A stretch of 64,000 nucleotides of DNA from Streptomyces sp. GSL17-111 (GCF_037911585.1 NZ_JBAJNS010000001.1:5305001-5369000), one strand, 5' to 3'; shown: positions 1 to 10,155, counted from the stretch's first letter. Notes: generated from the sequence alone by a model not told the origin. Numbers and translations: made by a program.

Positions 1-1960
<1,960 letters not shown>

Positions 1961-2085
1961 ATAGTTGCTTGCGTCCACTGTGTAGCTCCCAGGCAGCAAA
2001 CTGCTTCGGTTCAGCTAAAAAATCAACTGAACAGAGTGCTTGTTCGCTGACCTTGTCAGATTTCCGCTTCTCGAGCGGTGATAGG
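1961..2085 (+). other. 23S-5S intergenic spacer
   Basis: This spacer of about 125 bases contains no tRNA-like cloverleaf. It holds short inverted repeats, for example GTTCAG...CTGAAC around the run of A residues near 2016-2034. These could pair as part of rRNA processing stems. No gene is seen. Confidence 0.7.
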
Positions 2086-2204
2086 GTTTCGGTGGTTATA
2101 GCGTTAGGGGAACGCCCGGTTACATTCCGAACCCGGAAGCTAAGCCTTTCAGCGCCGATGGTACTGCATGCGGGAGTGTGTGGGAGAGTAGGACGCCGCC
2201 GAAC
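2086..2204 (+). rRNA. rrf: 5S ribosomal RNA
   Basis: The sequence begins GTTTCGGTGGTTATAGCG and carries the universal 5S core CCGAACCCGGAAGCTAAG and the 3' segment GGGAGAGTAGGACGCCGCCGAAC. The ends pair (GTTTCGG with CCGCCGAAC), which fixes the limits to within a base or two. At about 119 bases it is normal for Streptomyces. It follows the 23S gene in the same operon and is closed by the terminator just downstream. Confidence 0.96.
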
Positions 2205-2212
2205 AATCTTTG

Positions 2213-2264
2213 AGAGGACCTCTGGTCCCAGCGACATGCTGGGACCAGAGGTCCTTTTTTGTTT
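2213..2264 (+). terminator. rrn operon terminator
   Basis: A perfect 18-bp stem (2215-2232 with 2238-2255) closes a 5-base loop (GACAT) and is followed by a T-run (2255-2260, then GTTTT). This is a canonical Rho-independent terminator with a U-tract, unusual among the GC hairpins elsewhere in the window. The next start codon is only 28 bases away. Confidence 0.95.
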
Positions 2265-2292
2265 TCGCACCACAGACCAAGGAGTCACCTCG

Positions 2293-4221
2293 ATGACCAA
2301 TTCACCGGATGAGCGGCCCGGCAGGCCGGACAGGCCTGACCGGCCGCGTCGACAGAGCGGCGGTGACCGAGGTGGCTTCGGGCGCGGCGACCGCCGAGAC
2401 GGCGGGCACGCTGCCCGCCGTGACCGCGACGACAGGCCTCGGGGCCCTCGTCGCGACGACGACCGGAACCGGGGCGGTTTCCGTCGTGACGACGGGCGGG
2501 GCGACGGGCGTCCCTCCTTCCGCCGTGATGACGACCGCCGTGGCGGTGGCCGGTCTGACGGCCGAGGGGACGGACGCCGGCCCTTCGGCAACCGTGATGA
2601 CAACCGGAACGGCCCTGGCTTCCGGCGCGATGACCGCCGTGATGATCGGGGTGGTGAGCGGCGGGAGTTCCGTCCGCGTGGTGATCGTCCGGACTTCCGC
2701 CGTGATGACCGGCGTGACGATCGGCGTGATGGGCGTCGTGATGACCGTGGTGGTGAGCGGCGGGAGTTCCGTCCCCGTGGTGACCGTCCGGACTTCCGGC
2801 GCGATGACCGCCGTGATGACCGTGGTGGTGAGCGGCGGGAATTCCGCCCCCGTGGTGACCGTCCGGACTTCCGCCGTGACTTCCGGCGTGACGACCGCCG
2901 TGACGACCGCCGTGACGACCGCCGTGATGATCGGCGTGACGACCGGCGTGATGATCGGCGTGACGATCGGCGTGATGGGCGTCGGGATGATCGGGGTGGT
3001 GAGCGGCGGGAGTTCCGTCCCCGTGGTGATCGTCCGGACTTCCGCCGTGATGGGAGTCGGGATGATCGGGGTGGTGAGCGGCGGGAATTTCGTCCGCGTG
3101 GTGATCGTCCGGACTTCCGCCGTGATGACCGGCGTGACGATCGGCGTGATGGGCGTCGTGATGACCGTGGTGGTGAGCGGCGGGAGTTCCGTCCCCGTGA
3201 TGACCGTCCGGACTACCGGCGCGATGACCGCCGTGACGAGCGGCGGCCGTACGGTGGGTCGAGGGGCCGTGACGACCGGGGCCGCGGCGGATTCCGCAGC
3301 GGTGGTGGACCGCGCGGGCCGCGCCGGGACGACTACGGGCGCGACGATCGCCGCCGCGACGACCGGCCGCGCGAGTACGTCCGGCGACTGCCGATCCCCG
3401 AGGACGTCACGGGCGACGAGGTCGACAAGGACGTGCGCCAGGATCTCATGAGCCTGCCGAAGACCCTCGCCGAGGACGTGGCCAAGAACCTGGTGATGGT
3501 GGCCCGGCTGCTGGACGAGGACCCCGAGCGTGCCTATGGCTACGCGAAGGTCGCCCTGCGGCTCGCCTCGCGGGTCGCGGCGGTGCGGGAGGCCATGGGC
3601 TTCGCGGCGTACGGGGCGGAGAAGTACGCCGAGGCGCTGGCGGAGTTCCGTGCCGCGCGGCGGATGACGGGGTCGCAGCACCTGTGGCCGGTCATGGCGG
3701 ACTGCGAACGCGGCATGGGCCGTCCCGAGAAGGCGCTGGCCATGGCGGGCGAGCCCGAGGTGAAGAAGCTCGACAAGGCCGGGCAGGTCGAGATGCGACT
3801 GGTCGCGGCGGGGGCCCGCCGCGACATGGGGCAGACGGAGGCCGCCGTGGTCACGTTGCAGAGCCCGGAGCTTGCGTCGAGCTCCGTGCAGCCGTGGTCC
3901 GCGCGACTGCGCTATGCCTACGCGGACGCCCTGCTGGAGGTCGGCCGTGAGGCGGAGGCCCGGGAGTGGTTCGCCAGGGCGCTGGAGGCCGACCAGAACG
4001 GGACGACCGACGCGTCCGACCGCCTCGCGGAGCTGGACGGCATCGAGTTCCTGGACGCGTTCGACCCGGAGGCCGACCCCGAGACCGGTGACGAGATCGG
4101 GCCCGGTGACGAGACCGAGGGCGGGGGAGAGGCCGAGGGCGCTTCCCACGAGGCGACGGGACCCGAGGGCTCCCGGGACGACTCCCATGAGGCGCCGGAG
4201 CGGCGTTCGCTGGGCGACTGA
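2293..4221 (+). CDS. Arg/Asp-rich repeat protein with C-terminal TPR-like domain
   Basis: This 642-residue protein has two halves. Residues 1 to about 355 are low-complexity and strongly mixed-charge, built of RRDD runs and six copies of GGERREFRPRGDRPDFRRD or close variants. Residues about 360-590 are helical and TPR-like, followed by an acidic E/G/D-rich tail. Conserved Streptomyces relatives are usually called TPR proteins; the function is unknown. The disordered RG/RD part resembles RNA-binding or condensate-forming tails, but that is inference. The ATG at 2293 is chosen for AAGGAG at 2279-2284. The gene begins 28 bases after the rrn terminator, so it lacks room for its own promoter there. 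Several other frames are open across the repeats because of the codon bias and are not genes. Confidence 0.85.
   Translation: MTNSPDERPGRPDRPDRPRRQSGGDRGGFGRGDRRDGGHAARRDRDDRPRGPRRDDDRNRGGFRRDDGRGDGRPSFRRDDDRRGGGRSDGRGDGRRPFGNRDDNRNGPGFRRDDRRDDRGGERREFRPRGDRPDFRRDDRRDDRRDGRRDDRGGERREFRPRGDRPDFRRDDRRDDRGGERREFRPRGDRPDFRRDFRRDDRRDDRRDDRRDDRRDDRRDDRRDDRRDGRRDDRGGERREFRPRGDRPDFRRDGSRDDRGGERREFRPRGDRPDFRRDDRRDDRRDGRRDDRGGERREFRPRDDRPDYRRDDRRDERRPYGGSRGRDDRGRGGFRSGGGPRGPRRDDYGRDDRRRDDRPREYVRRLPIPEDVTGDEVDKDVRQDLMSLPKTLAEDVAKNLVMVARLLDEDPERAYGYAKVALRLASRVAAVREAMGFAAYGAEKYAEALAEFRAARRMTGSQHLWPVMADCERGMGRPEKALAMAGEPEVKKLDKAGQVEMRLVAAGARRDMGQTEAAVVTLQSPELASSSVQPWSARLRYAYADALLEVGREAEAREWFARALEADQNGTTDASDRLAELDGIEFLDAFDPEADPETGDEIGPGDETEGGGEAEGASHEATGPEGSRDDSHEAPERRSLGD
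2636..3250 (+). repeat. Internal tandem/segmental repeats encoding the GERREFRPR motif
   Basis: The motif-encoding unit starting GGT GAG CGG CGG occurs six times, at 2653, 2752, 2827, 2998, 3073 and 3172. Spacings are 99, 75, 171, 75 and 99 bases. The block 2636-2818 is repeated at 3056-3238, an offset of 420 bases: 2701-2760 and 3121-3180 are identical and the rest differ at a few positions. This is direct evidence of recent in-frame duplication inside the gene. Confidence 0.9.
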
Positions 4222-4238
4222 CCGAGCGGCTGTGTGAC

Positions 4239-4278
4239 CGTCGTGGGCGGAGCCCGATCATGGGTTCCGCCCACGACG
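4239..4278. terminator. Bidirectional GC hairpin terminator
   Basis: A 13-bp perfect stem (4239-4251 with 4266-4278) lies between the convergent repeat-protein and DUF1015 genes. It has no U-tract, as is common in Streptomyces. It probably ends transcription from both sides. Confidence 0.75.
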
Positions 4279-4297
4279 TGTGTCGGGGGAACCGGGG

Positions 4298-5560
4298 TCA
4301 GGCGCGGTCGTCGAGCGTGCGCAGGACGAGGCCGGTGGCCGGCTTCGGTCCGAAGGAGGTGGACTTGCGCGGCATGGTCACGCCCTGTTCGGCCAGTTCC
4401 CGTACCTCCGACTCCGGAGTGGGCCGCATGAGCACGGCGGTGCCGCCGGTCTGCGTCGCCTTGGCGACCGCGGCTTCGGCGGAGTGCAGGTACTGGATGT
4501 CCGAGGCGCGGTCGGGGACGCCCCAGACGGCGTCGAGGAGCGCGGCGTGCAGGACGGTGGCGTCCAGCCGGCGCCAGGCGGCGGGCCGGTCCTGCCGGAT
4601 CGCCGAGGCGAGCAGTCCGGGCGCGGGCCGGTCGAGCAGGTGGTATTCCTCCGGACCGCCGGTGAGCAGGAACGCGTTGCCGGGTGTCTCGTCCAGCACG
4701 GCGAGGGCGGCCGGGAGGGGGCCCGGTACGGGGCGGACGCGGAAGGCGTCGCCGAGTGTGCCGAGCGCGTCCTGCGGAGCCAGGCGGGGCAGGACGCGGT
4801 GGATGGCGCTGACCTGGAGGGGGTAGCGGGCGGTGTCCACCAGCAGGACGAGTCCGTACTGCCAGGCCGGGCGATCGGGCTGCTCGGCACGGAGCCGGAG
4901 GTAGGTCGCCCAGCGGTGGTGGCCGTCGCCGATGAGGGCGCGGCGGGCGGCCAGGTCGGCGTCGGCCTCGGCGAGTTCCGCCGGGTCGGTGACGGACCAG
5001 AGGCGGTGGGCGAAACCGTCGCTCGTCGTCGTGGTGAGCAGCGGGCTGCGGCGGGCCGCCCGTTCGATGACGGCGGTGGCGCCGGTGGCGGTGCCGTCGC
5101 CCCGGTAGGAGAGCAGGAGCGGTTCCAGGTTCGCGGCGGTCTCGCGCATCAGCGCGAGCCGGTCCTCGACGACCTGGGGCATGACGTCCTCGTGCGGGAG
5201 GACGACGCGTTCCTCGGGTGCGGTCAGGCGCAGCGCGCCGATGAGCCCGCGTTGCAGGATCTCGCCACGGCGCTGTTCGTACACGTAGAGCGCGGGCGTC
5301 TCGTCGCGGGTGAGGACGCCCTCGGCCTCCCACTCGTGGAGGGTGTCGGCCGCCTGCCGGTGCCGTGCGGTGGGGTCGGCGGTCTGGGGCAGGATGAGCC
5401 GGACGATGTTGTACGGGTCGGCCGTTTCCAGTTGGTGCACCTGGTCGGGCCGGACCACGACGTCGTACGGGGGCGAGGTGACGGCGGCGAGACTGCTGAC
5501 CCGTTCGGGTGCGTAGCGAAGACCGCGGAAGGGAGCGAGGCGCAGACCGTCAGCATGCAT
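4298..5560 (-). CDS. DUF1015 family protein
   Basis: This 420-residue protein begins MHADGLRLAPFRGLRY and contains SPPYDVV near the N-terminus and GDGHHR near residue 210, both hallmarks of the DUF1015 family. It spans the normal family length. The biochemical function of the family is not established; members are cytosolic and are often found near serine/phosphoserine metabolism genes in other bacteria. Here it diverges from a HAD phosphatase with a 122-base gap. The ATG at 5560 has no good Shine-Dalgarno sequence and lies inside a perfect palindrome, so translation may be leaderless or the true start slightly downstream. Confidence 0.88.
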   Translation of the reverse strand: MHADGLRLAPFRGLRYAPERVSSLAAVTSPPYDVVVRPDQVHQLETADPYNIVRLILPQTADPTARHRQAADTLHEWEAEGVLTRDETPALYVYEQRRGEILQRGLIGALRLTAPEERVVLPHEDVMPQVVEDRLALMRETAANLEPLLLSYRGDGTATGATAVIERAARRSPLLTTTTSDGFAHRLWSVTDPAELAEADADLAARRALIGDGHHRWATYLRLRAEQPDRPAWQYGLVLLVDTARYPLQVSAIHRVLPRLAPQDALGTLGDAFRVRPVPGPLPAALAVLDETPGNAFLLTGGPEEYHLLDRPAPGLLASAIRQDRPAAWRRLDATVLHAALLDAVWGVPDRASDIQYLHSAEAAVAKATQTGGTAVLMRPTPESEVRELAEQGVTMPRKSTSFGPKPATGLVLRTLDDRA

Positions 5561-5571
5561 CCCTGCATGCT
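5552..5571. promoter_or_regulatory. Palindrome over the DUF1015 start codon
   Basis: AGCATGCA (5552-5559) and TGCATGCT (5564-5571) form a perfect 8-4-8 inverted repeat that contains the proposed start codon of the minus-strand gene. It could be an operator or an RNA hairpin that hides the start. This is inferred from sequence only. Confidence 0.45.
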
Positions 5572-5621
5572 AAGCCGCCCGTCCAGACCGCCGGGGCGTG
5601 GGTGAGAGATGATCGGACGGC

Positions 5622-5645
5622 CTTACGACCTTACGACCTTACGAC
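5622..5645 (+). repeat. Three tandem copies of CTTACGAC
   Basis: CTTACGAC occurs at 5622-5629, 5630-5637 and 5638-5645 without interruption, 38 bases before the HAD gene start. The array lies in the likely 5' leader or promoter of that gene. Confidence 0.9.
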
Positions 5646-5682
5646 CTCTGCGAACCCGCGAAACCGAGGAGACACCCGCCCC

Positions 5683-6732
5683 ATGCTGCGATCGTCACAG
5701 CTTCCGCTCGCCGAGGCGTACGACACCGCGCTGCTCGACCTCGACGGCGTCGTCTACGCGGGCGGTCAGGCGGTGGAGCACGCCGTCGGCGCGCTGGAGG
5801 CGGCCCGCTCGGTGGGCATGCGGCTGGCGTACGTCACGAACAACGCCGCGCGCACCCCGGAGGTGGTCGCCGCCCACCTGACCCGGCTCGGGGTCGCGGC
5901 GGAGCCGTCGGAGGTGGTCACCTCCGCGCAGGCGGTGGCGCGGCTCATCGCGGAGGAGGTCGCGCCGGGGGCGCGGGTGCTGTGCGTGGGCGGCGAGGGG
6001 CTGCGGGTGGCGCTGGCCGAGCGCGGACTGACCGTCGTGGAGGGCGCCGACGACGAGCCGGTCGCCGTCGTGCAGGGGTACGGCGGGCCGGAGCTGGCCT
6101 GGGCGCGACTGGCAGAGGCGGCGCTCGCGGTGGGACGCGGGGCGGCCTGGTACGCGTCCAACACCGACCTGACGATCCCCACCGGCCGGGGCATCGCGCC
6201 GGGTAACGGCGCGGCGGTGGAGGTCGTGCGCATCGCGACCCGCTGGATGCGGGAGGCTCCCGAGCCCCGGGTGGCGGGCAAGCCTTGCCCGCCCATGCAC
6301 CGGGAGACGATCCTGCGCACCGGCGCCCGTCGGCCGCTGGTGGTGGGGGACCGGCTGGACACCGACATCGAGGGCGCGCACGCCGGCGGCGTCGACTCAC
6401 TGCTCGTTCTGACGGGGGTGTGCGACGCGGGGCAGCTCCTGCGGGCCCGTCCCGAGCACCGGCCGACGTTCGTCGCGGCCGACCTGCGGGGCGTCCTCGT
6501 GCCGCACGCCGAGCCGCGCCCCCTGCCGCACGCCGGGACGACGGCCGCCGGGGACGGCTGGAGCTGCGGCGGCTGGACGGCCCGGGTGGCAGACGGGGAG
6601 CTGGGCCTCGACGGTGCGGGCGATCCCGTCGACGGGCTGCGCGCCCTGTGCGCCGCCGCCTGGAGCGCGGCGGGGGAGGGCGTCTGGGAGGGCGGCGCGG
6701 ACCGGGCGCTGGCCCGCCTCGGTCTGGCGTGA
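5683..6732 (+). CDS. HAD-superfamily IIA phosphatase (NagD/PGP-like)
   Basis: This 349-residue cytosolic protein carries HAD motif I as DLDGVVY (nucleophile D19, acid D21), motif II in YVTNNA (about residue 51), the lysine of AGKP (about residue 196) and motif IV in VVGDRLDTDIEG (about residue 222). With the Asn-rich motif II and the C2-type cap this fits subclass IIA, which includes NagD, 4-nitrophenylphosphatase and phosphoglycolate phosphatase. The true substrate cannot be read from sequence. The ATG at 5683 is preceded by GAGGAGA. The first ~60 codons of open frame upstream are not used because they lack a ribosome-binding site and overlap the DUF1015 start. Short tandem repeats flank the gene on both sides. 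Confidence 0.88.
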   Translation: MLRSSQLPLAEAYDTALLDLDGVVYAGGQAVEHAVGALEAARSVGMRLAYVTNNAARTPEVVAAHLTRLGVAAEPSEVVTSAQAVARLIAEEVAPGARVLCVGGEGLRVALAERGLTVVEGADDEPVAVVQGYGGPELAWARLAEAALAVGRGAAWYASNTDLTIPTGRGIAPGNGAAVEVVRIATRWMREAPEPRVAGKPCPPMHRETILRTGARRPLVVGDRLDTDIEGAHAGGVDSLLVLTGVCDAGQLLRARPEHRPTFVAADLRGVLVPHAEPRPLPHAGTTAAGDGWSCGGWTARVADGELGLDGAGDPVDGLRALCAAAWSAAGEGVWEGGADRALARLGLA

Positions 6733-6774
6733 GGCGGGCCGGGCGTGATGCGCGCCTGGCGTGATGCGGGCCTG
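6727..6774 (+). repeat. Three tandem 16-base repeats over the HAD stop codon
   Basis: GCGTGATGCGCGCCTG (6743-6758) and GCGTGATGCGGGCCTG (6759-6774) differ at one base. A more diverged first copy, GCGTGAGGCGGGCCGG (6727-6742), covers the stop codon. The array lies between two convergent genes. Confidence 0.8.
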
Positions 6775-6782
6775 GCGGGGCG

Positions 6783-7817
6783 TCAGCCGAGCTTCTTCGC
6801 GTTCCGGACGGCCTCGGCGAGGTCCTCCAGCAGCGGGGCGCTGCCGGCCCAGCTGAAGCGGGGCACCGTGTCCCAGGCGGTGACCTGGCCCGCCTTGACG
6901 GCCGGCAGCTCCCGCCAGGTGGGCTTGGACTCCAGGGCGTCGGGCTGGAGGGCGACGGTACGGCTGTCGAGCATGATGAGGTCGGCCTCGTACTTGGCGG
7001 CGTTCTCCCAGCTGAGCGTCTCGAAGTAGCCGCCCGCGTCCGGCTTCTCGGGGACGACGATGTCGACGCCGAGCTCCTTGAAGTACATCAGGTCGGTGCT
7101 GATGCCGGGGTTGGAGACGTAGAAGTGGTCGGCCGCGCCGGAGGCCGCCAGGACGCGGAGCCCGCCGGCGGCCTTCGCCGCCTGCCGCAGCGACTCGGCG
7201 GCGGCCTCGAAGCGCTGCTTGTCCCGGGTGACCTGCTTCGACTTCAGGTCGGCACCCAGCGACTCGGCGAGCTCGGCGTAGCGGCGGATCGGCTCGGGCA
7301 GCGGCACGCGGGCGACGACGACGGCGACGCTGGGGGCCAGTTCGAGGATCTTCTTCTTGCTCTCCTCGGGCACGTACCACAGGGTGTCGGGGTCGTACTG
7401 GTGGGTGACGAGCAGGTCCGGGCGGAGCTTCGCGTACGTCTCGAGGCTGAACTCGCCGTAGGCGTTGCCGACGATCTCGACCGCGTCGATGTCGAGTTCA
7501 CCGGCCAGCGGGTCGGGCGTGCCGTCCTTCTGCCGGGTCTCCCCGAAGACGCCGGCGATCCGGTCGCCCAGGCCCAGGTCGTGCAGGGCGGCGGCGGTGC
7601 CGGTGAAGGCGACGATGCGCTCCGGACGGCTGCCCGCGGTGGCCTTCTCGCCGCGGTCGTCGGTGAACGACCACGCGTCGCCGCCGTCCTTCGGTGCCGG
7701 GTCGGAGCCGTTCTTCGTCCCGGTGCCGCAGCCCGCCAGCAGGGCGCCCGCGCCGAGGGCGCCGCCCGCCGTGAGCAGGCCGCGTCGGGAGAGGGAGTGC
7801 TTGCGTGCTGCGGACAT
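6783..7817 (-). CDS. Iron-siderophore ABC transporter substrate-binding lipoprotein
   Basis: This 344-residue exported protein has a signal with twin arginines (SRRGLL, residues 10-15) and the lipobox LAGC with Cys30 as the lipidation site, so it is probably a Tat-exported lipoprotein. The mature part has the FepB/FhuD-like fold pattern (ERIVAFTGTAAALHDLGLGD near the start, TLSWENAAKYEADLIML later), as expected for binding Fe(III)-siderophores outside the membrane. The ATG is preceded by AAGAAGG. It diverges from the permease genes 8013-10105, which should encode its membrane partners. An iron box sits between them. The siderophore is not predictable from sequence. Confidence 0.92.
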   Translation of the reverse strand: MSAARKHSLSRRGLLTAGGALGAGALLAGCGTGTKNGSDPAPKDGGDAWSFTDDRGEKATAGSRPERIVAFTGTAAALHDLGLGDRIAGVFGETRQKDGTPDPLAGELDIDAVEIVGNAYGEFSLETYAKLRPDLLVTHQYDPDTLWYVPEESKKKILELAPSVAVVVARVPLPEPIRRYAELAESLGADLKSKQVTRDKQRFEAAAESLRQAAKAAGGLRVLAASGAADHFYVSNPGISTDLMYFKELGVDIVVPEKPDAGGYFETLSWENAAKYEADLIMLDSRTVALQPDALESKPTWRELPAVKAGQVTAWDTVPRFSWAGSAPLLEDLAEAVRNAKKLG

Positions 7818-7937
7818 GGTGGTGCCTTCTTTCGGACGTGCGGGGCTGCCGGCCTGCTCCGTTGACGTGCGTGCGGGCGGGCGGGCGTCGGGAGGCGTGC
7901 CCGCGTACCTGCGGGGCCAGGACCTCCGACAACGGAG

Positions 7938-7956
7938 TTAGGTTAACCTAACCTAA
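7938..7956. promoter_or_regulatory. DmdR/IdeR-type iron box
   Basis: TTAGGTTAACCTAACCTAA is a perfect 8-3-8 inverted repeat and matches the actinobacterial iron-box consensus (TTAGGTTAG-N-CTAACCTAA type). It lies between the divergent lipoprotein and permease genes, so one site probably lets the Fe(II)-DmdR repressor control both directions. Confidence 0.9.
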
Positions 7957-8012
7957 GCCTTTGTCCAGTGCCGGGGATGCCCACACCCGGCGGCCCCGAC
8001 CGGAGCCCGTAC

Positions 8013-9071
8013 GTGACGCTCACCAAGTCCCCCGCGACCGGGGCCCGTTCGGCCTCCGGGCCGACGGCCGAACGGCTCCGCCACCGGCACACCGTCCGCG
8101 CCGCAGGGCTGCTCGGCGCGCTGCTGGTGCTGCTGCTGGTACTCGTCCTCAGCATCGCGATCGGCGCCAAGCAGCTCCCTCTCGACGCCGTCTGGCCCGG
8201 CCTCACCGACCCCGCCTCGCCCGACCACACGGTCGTGCACGACATGCGGCTGCCGCGCACCCTGCTCGGGCTGCTCGCCGGGACGGCACTCGGCCTGGCC
8301 GGCGGGGTGATGCAGGCGCTCACCCGCAACCCGCTCGCCGATCCCGGACTCCTCGGCATCAACGCGGGCGCCTCCGCGGCCGTGGTCTCGGCCATCGCCT
8401 TCCTGGGGATCGGCACCTACACCGGCTACGTGTGGTTCGCCTTCGCCGGGGCCGCCGCCGTCTCCGTGCTCGTCTACGCCGTCGGCGGCGGCCGGGGCGC
8501 CACGCCCGCGCGGCTCGCGCTGGCCGGCGCGGCGCTCAACGCGGCGCTGTACTCCTACGTCAACGCCACCATGCTGCTGGACGCCGCCTCGCTGGAGCGG
8601 ATGCGGTTCTGGACGGTCGGCTCGCTGGCGAGTGCGCGCGCCGACGTCGTCGGCCAGCTGCTGCCCTTCGTCGCCGCCGGGGCGGTGCTCGCCCTCGCCC
8701 TCGGCCGACCGCTCAACGCGATGGCGATGGGCGACGACGCGGCCCGCGCACTCGGCGCCCGGCCCGCGCTCGTCCGCACGGGCGCCATCGTCGCCGTGAC
8801 GCTGCTGTGCGGGGCGGCGACGGCGGCCTGCGGTCCGATCGTCTTCGTGGGCCTCATCGTCCCGCACCTCGTCCGCTCGCTCACCGGCCCCGACCTGCGC
8901 TGGATGCTGCCCTACTGCGCCGTGCTCGCCCCCGTCCTGCTGCTCGGAGGCGACGTGCTCGGGCGGGTCGTGGGCCGCCCCGGCGAGCTGCAGGTCGGCA
9001 TCGTCACGGCGGTGCTGGGCGGGCCCGTCTTCCTCCACTTCGTACGACGCCGGAAGGTGGCCCGGGCATGA
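8013..9071 (+). CDS. FecCD-family siderophore permease, subunit 1
   Basis: This 352-residue integral membrane protein has about nine or ten hydrophobic segments and typical FecCD motifs: LPRTLLGLLAGTALGLAG, LTRNPLADPGLLGINAG and GPIVFVGLIVPHLVR. It forms the transmembrane channel with the next gene. The GTG at 8013 is chosen because GGAG lies 7 bases upstream (8002-8005). The in-frame ATG at 7977 and GTG at 7968 are alternatives without a ribosome-binding site; they sit within 25 bases of the iron box and would imply a leaderless mRNA. The next gene overlaps by ATGA, showing translational coupling. Confidence 0.9.
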   Translation: MTLTKSPATGARSASGPTAERLRHRHTVRAAGLLGALLVLLLVLVLSIAIGAKQLPLDAVWPGLTDPASPDHTVVHDMRLPRTLLGLLAGTALGLAGGVMQALTRNPLADPGLLGINAGASAAVVSAIAFLGIGTYTGYVWFAFAGAAAVSVLVYAVGGGRGATPARLALAGAALNAALYSYVNATMLLDAASLERMRFWTVGSLASARADVVGQLLPFVAAGAVLALALGRPLNAMAMGDDAARALGARPALVRTGAIVAVTLLCGAATAACGPIVFVGLIVPHLVRSLTGPDLRWMLPYCAVLAPVLLLGGDVLGRVVGRPGELQVGIVTAVLGGPVFLHFVRRRKVARA

Positions 9072-10105
9072 GCGACACCCTGCGGACGGTCCGGCGGGGC
9101 CCCTACTCCCTGCGCTGGCACCCGAGGGCGCTGGCCGTGGGCACGGTGTGCACCGTGCTGGCCCTCGTGCTGGCCGTCGTCGCCGTCGGCAGCGGCGAGT
9201 ACCCGCTGCCGCCCGCCGACGTCCTGCGCACGATCGCCGGGCAGGGCCACCCCGCCGACGCGTTCGTCGTCAACGACATCCGGCTGCCCCGCGTCGTCAC
9301 CGGGCTGCTGGTCGGGGCCGCGCTCGGCGTGGCGGGGGCCCTGTTCCAGTCGCTCACCCGCAACCCGCTCGGCAGCCCGGACGTGCTCGGCTTCACGCAG
9401 GGCGCGGCCACCGGGGCCCTGGCCGTCATCGTCCTGGCGGGCGGCGGCAGCCTCGCCCTGGCCGGCGGCGCCGCACTCGGCGGGCTGCTGACGGGCGCCC
9501 TGATCCACGCCCTCGCCTGGCGCCAGGGCGTGCACGGCTACCGGCTCGTCCTCATCGGCATCGGCGTCATGGCCGTGCTCACCGGCGTCAACGGCTACCT
9601 GCTCACCCGCGCTCAGATCACCGAGGCCGGCCGAGCCGTGCTGTGGCTGACCGGCAGCCTCGACGGGCGTGGCTGGGACAGCGCGCTGCCGCTCCTCGCC
9701 GTGCTCGGGGCCCTGCTGCCCCTCGCCCTCGGCGGCGGGCGGGCCCTGCGGCTGCTGGAGATGGGCGACGCCGCCGCCGCCGCGCTCGGGGTGCGGGTCG
9801 AACGGCTGCGGCTCACGCTGCTCGCCGCCGCCGTCCTGCTGACGGCCGCCGCGGCGGCCGCCGCCGGGCCGGTGTCCTTCGTCGCGCTGACGGCGCCGCA
9901 GCTGGCCCGTCGGCTGACCCGTGCCCCCGGCGCGAACCTGCTGCCGTCGTTGTGCGTGGGCGCCGCGCTGCTCGTCGGCGCCGACCTGCTGGCCCAGCAC
10001 GCCGTCAGCGGGCGGCTGCTGCCCGTCGGAGTCGTCACGGGCCTGCTCGGCGGGGCCTACCTGGTGTGGCTGCTGGCCACCGAACGCCGGGCGGGCCGGA
10101 TATGA
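9068..10105 (+). CDS. FecCD-family siderophore permease, subunit 2
   Basis: This 345-residue membrane protein is the second FecCD permease (LPRVVTGLLVGAALGVAG, LTRNPLGSPDVLGFTQG, GPVSFVALTAPQLAR), which pairs with subunit 1 as a heterodimer. Its ATG overlaps the preceding stop as ATGA and it ends in another ATGA at 10102-10105. The GFTQG segment in place of GINAG is typical of the FepG-like partner. It is expected to be iron-repressed through the box at 7938. Confidence 0.92.
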   Translation: MSDTLRTVRRGPYSLRWHPRALAVGTVCTVLALVLAVVAVGSGEYPLPPADVLRTIAGQGHPADAFVVNDIRLPRVVTGLLVGAALGVAGALFQSLTRNPLGSPDVLGFTQGAATGALAVIVLAGGGSLALAGGAALGGLLTGALIHALAWRQGVHGYRLVLIGIGVMAVLTGVNGYLLTRAQITEAGRAVLWLTGSLDGRGWDSALPLLAVLGALLPLALGGGRALRLLEMGDAAAAALGVRVERLRLTLLAAAVLLTAAAAAAAGPVSFVALTAPQLARRLTRAPGANLLPSLCVGAALLVGADLLAQHAVSGRLLPVGVVTGLLGGAYLVWLLATERRAGRI

Positions 10106-10155
10106 CCCCTCCGGACGACGCGAGACGTCACCGACCGCACGAGAAGAGGACCACC

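Noticed and set aside
2302..4188. Long open frames on both strands inside the repeat gene
   Set aside because: They follow from the repeated GC-rich codons; only the frame starting at 2293 has a ribosome-binding site and a coherent C-terminal domain.
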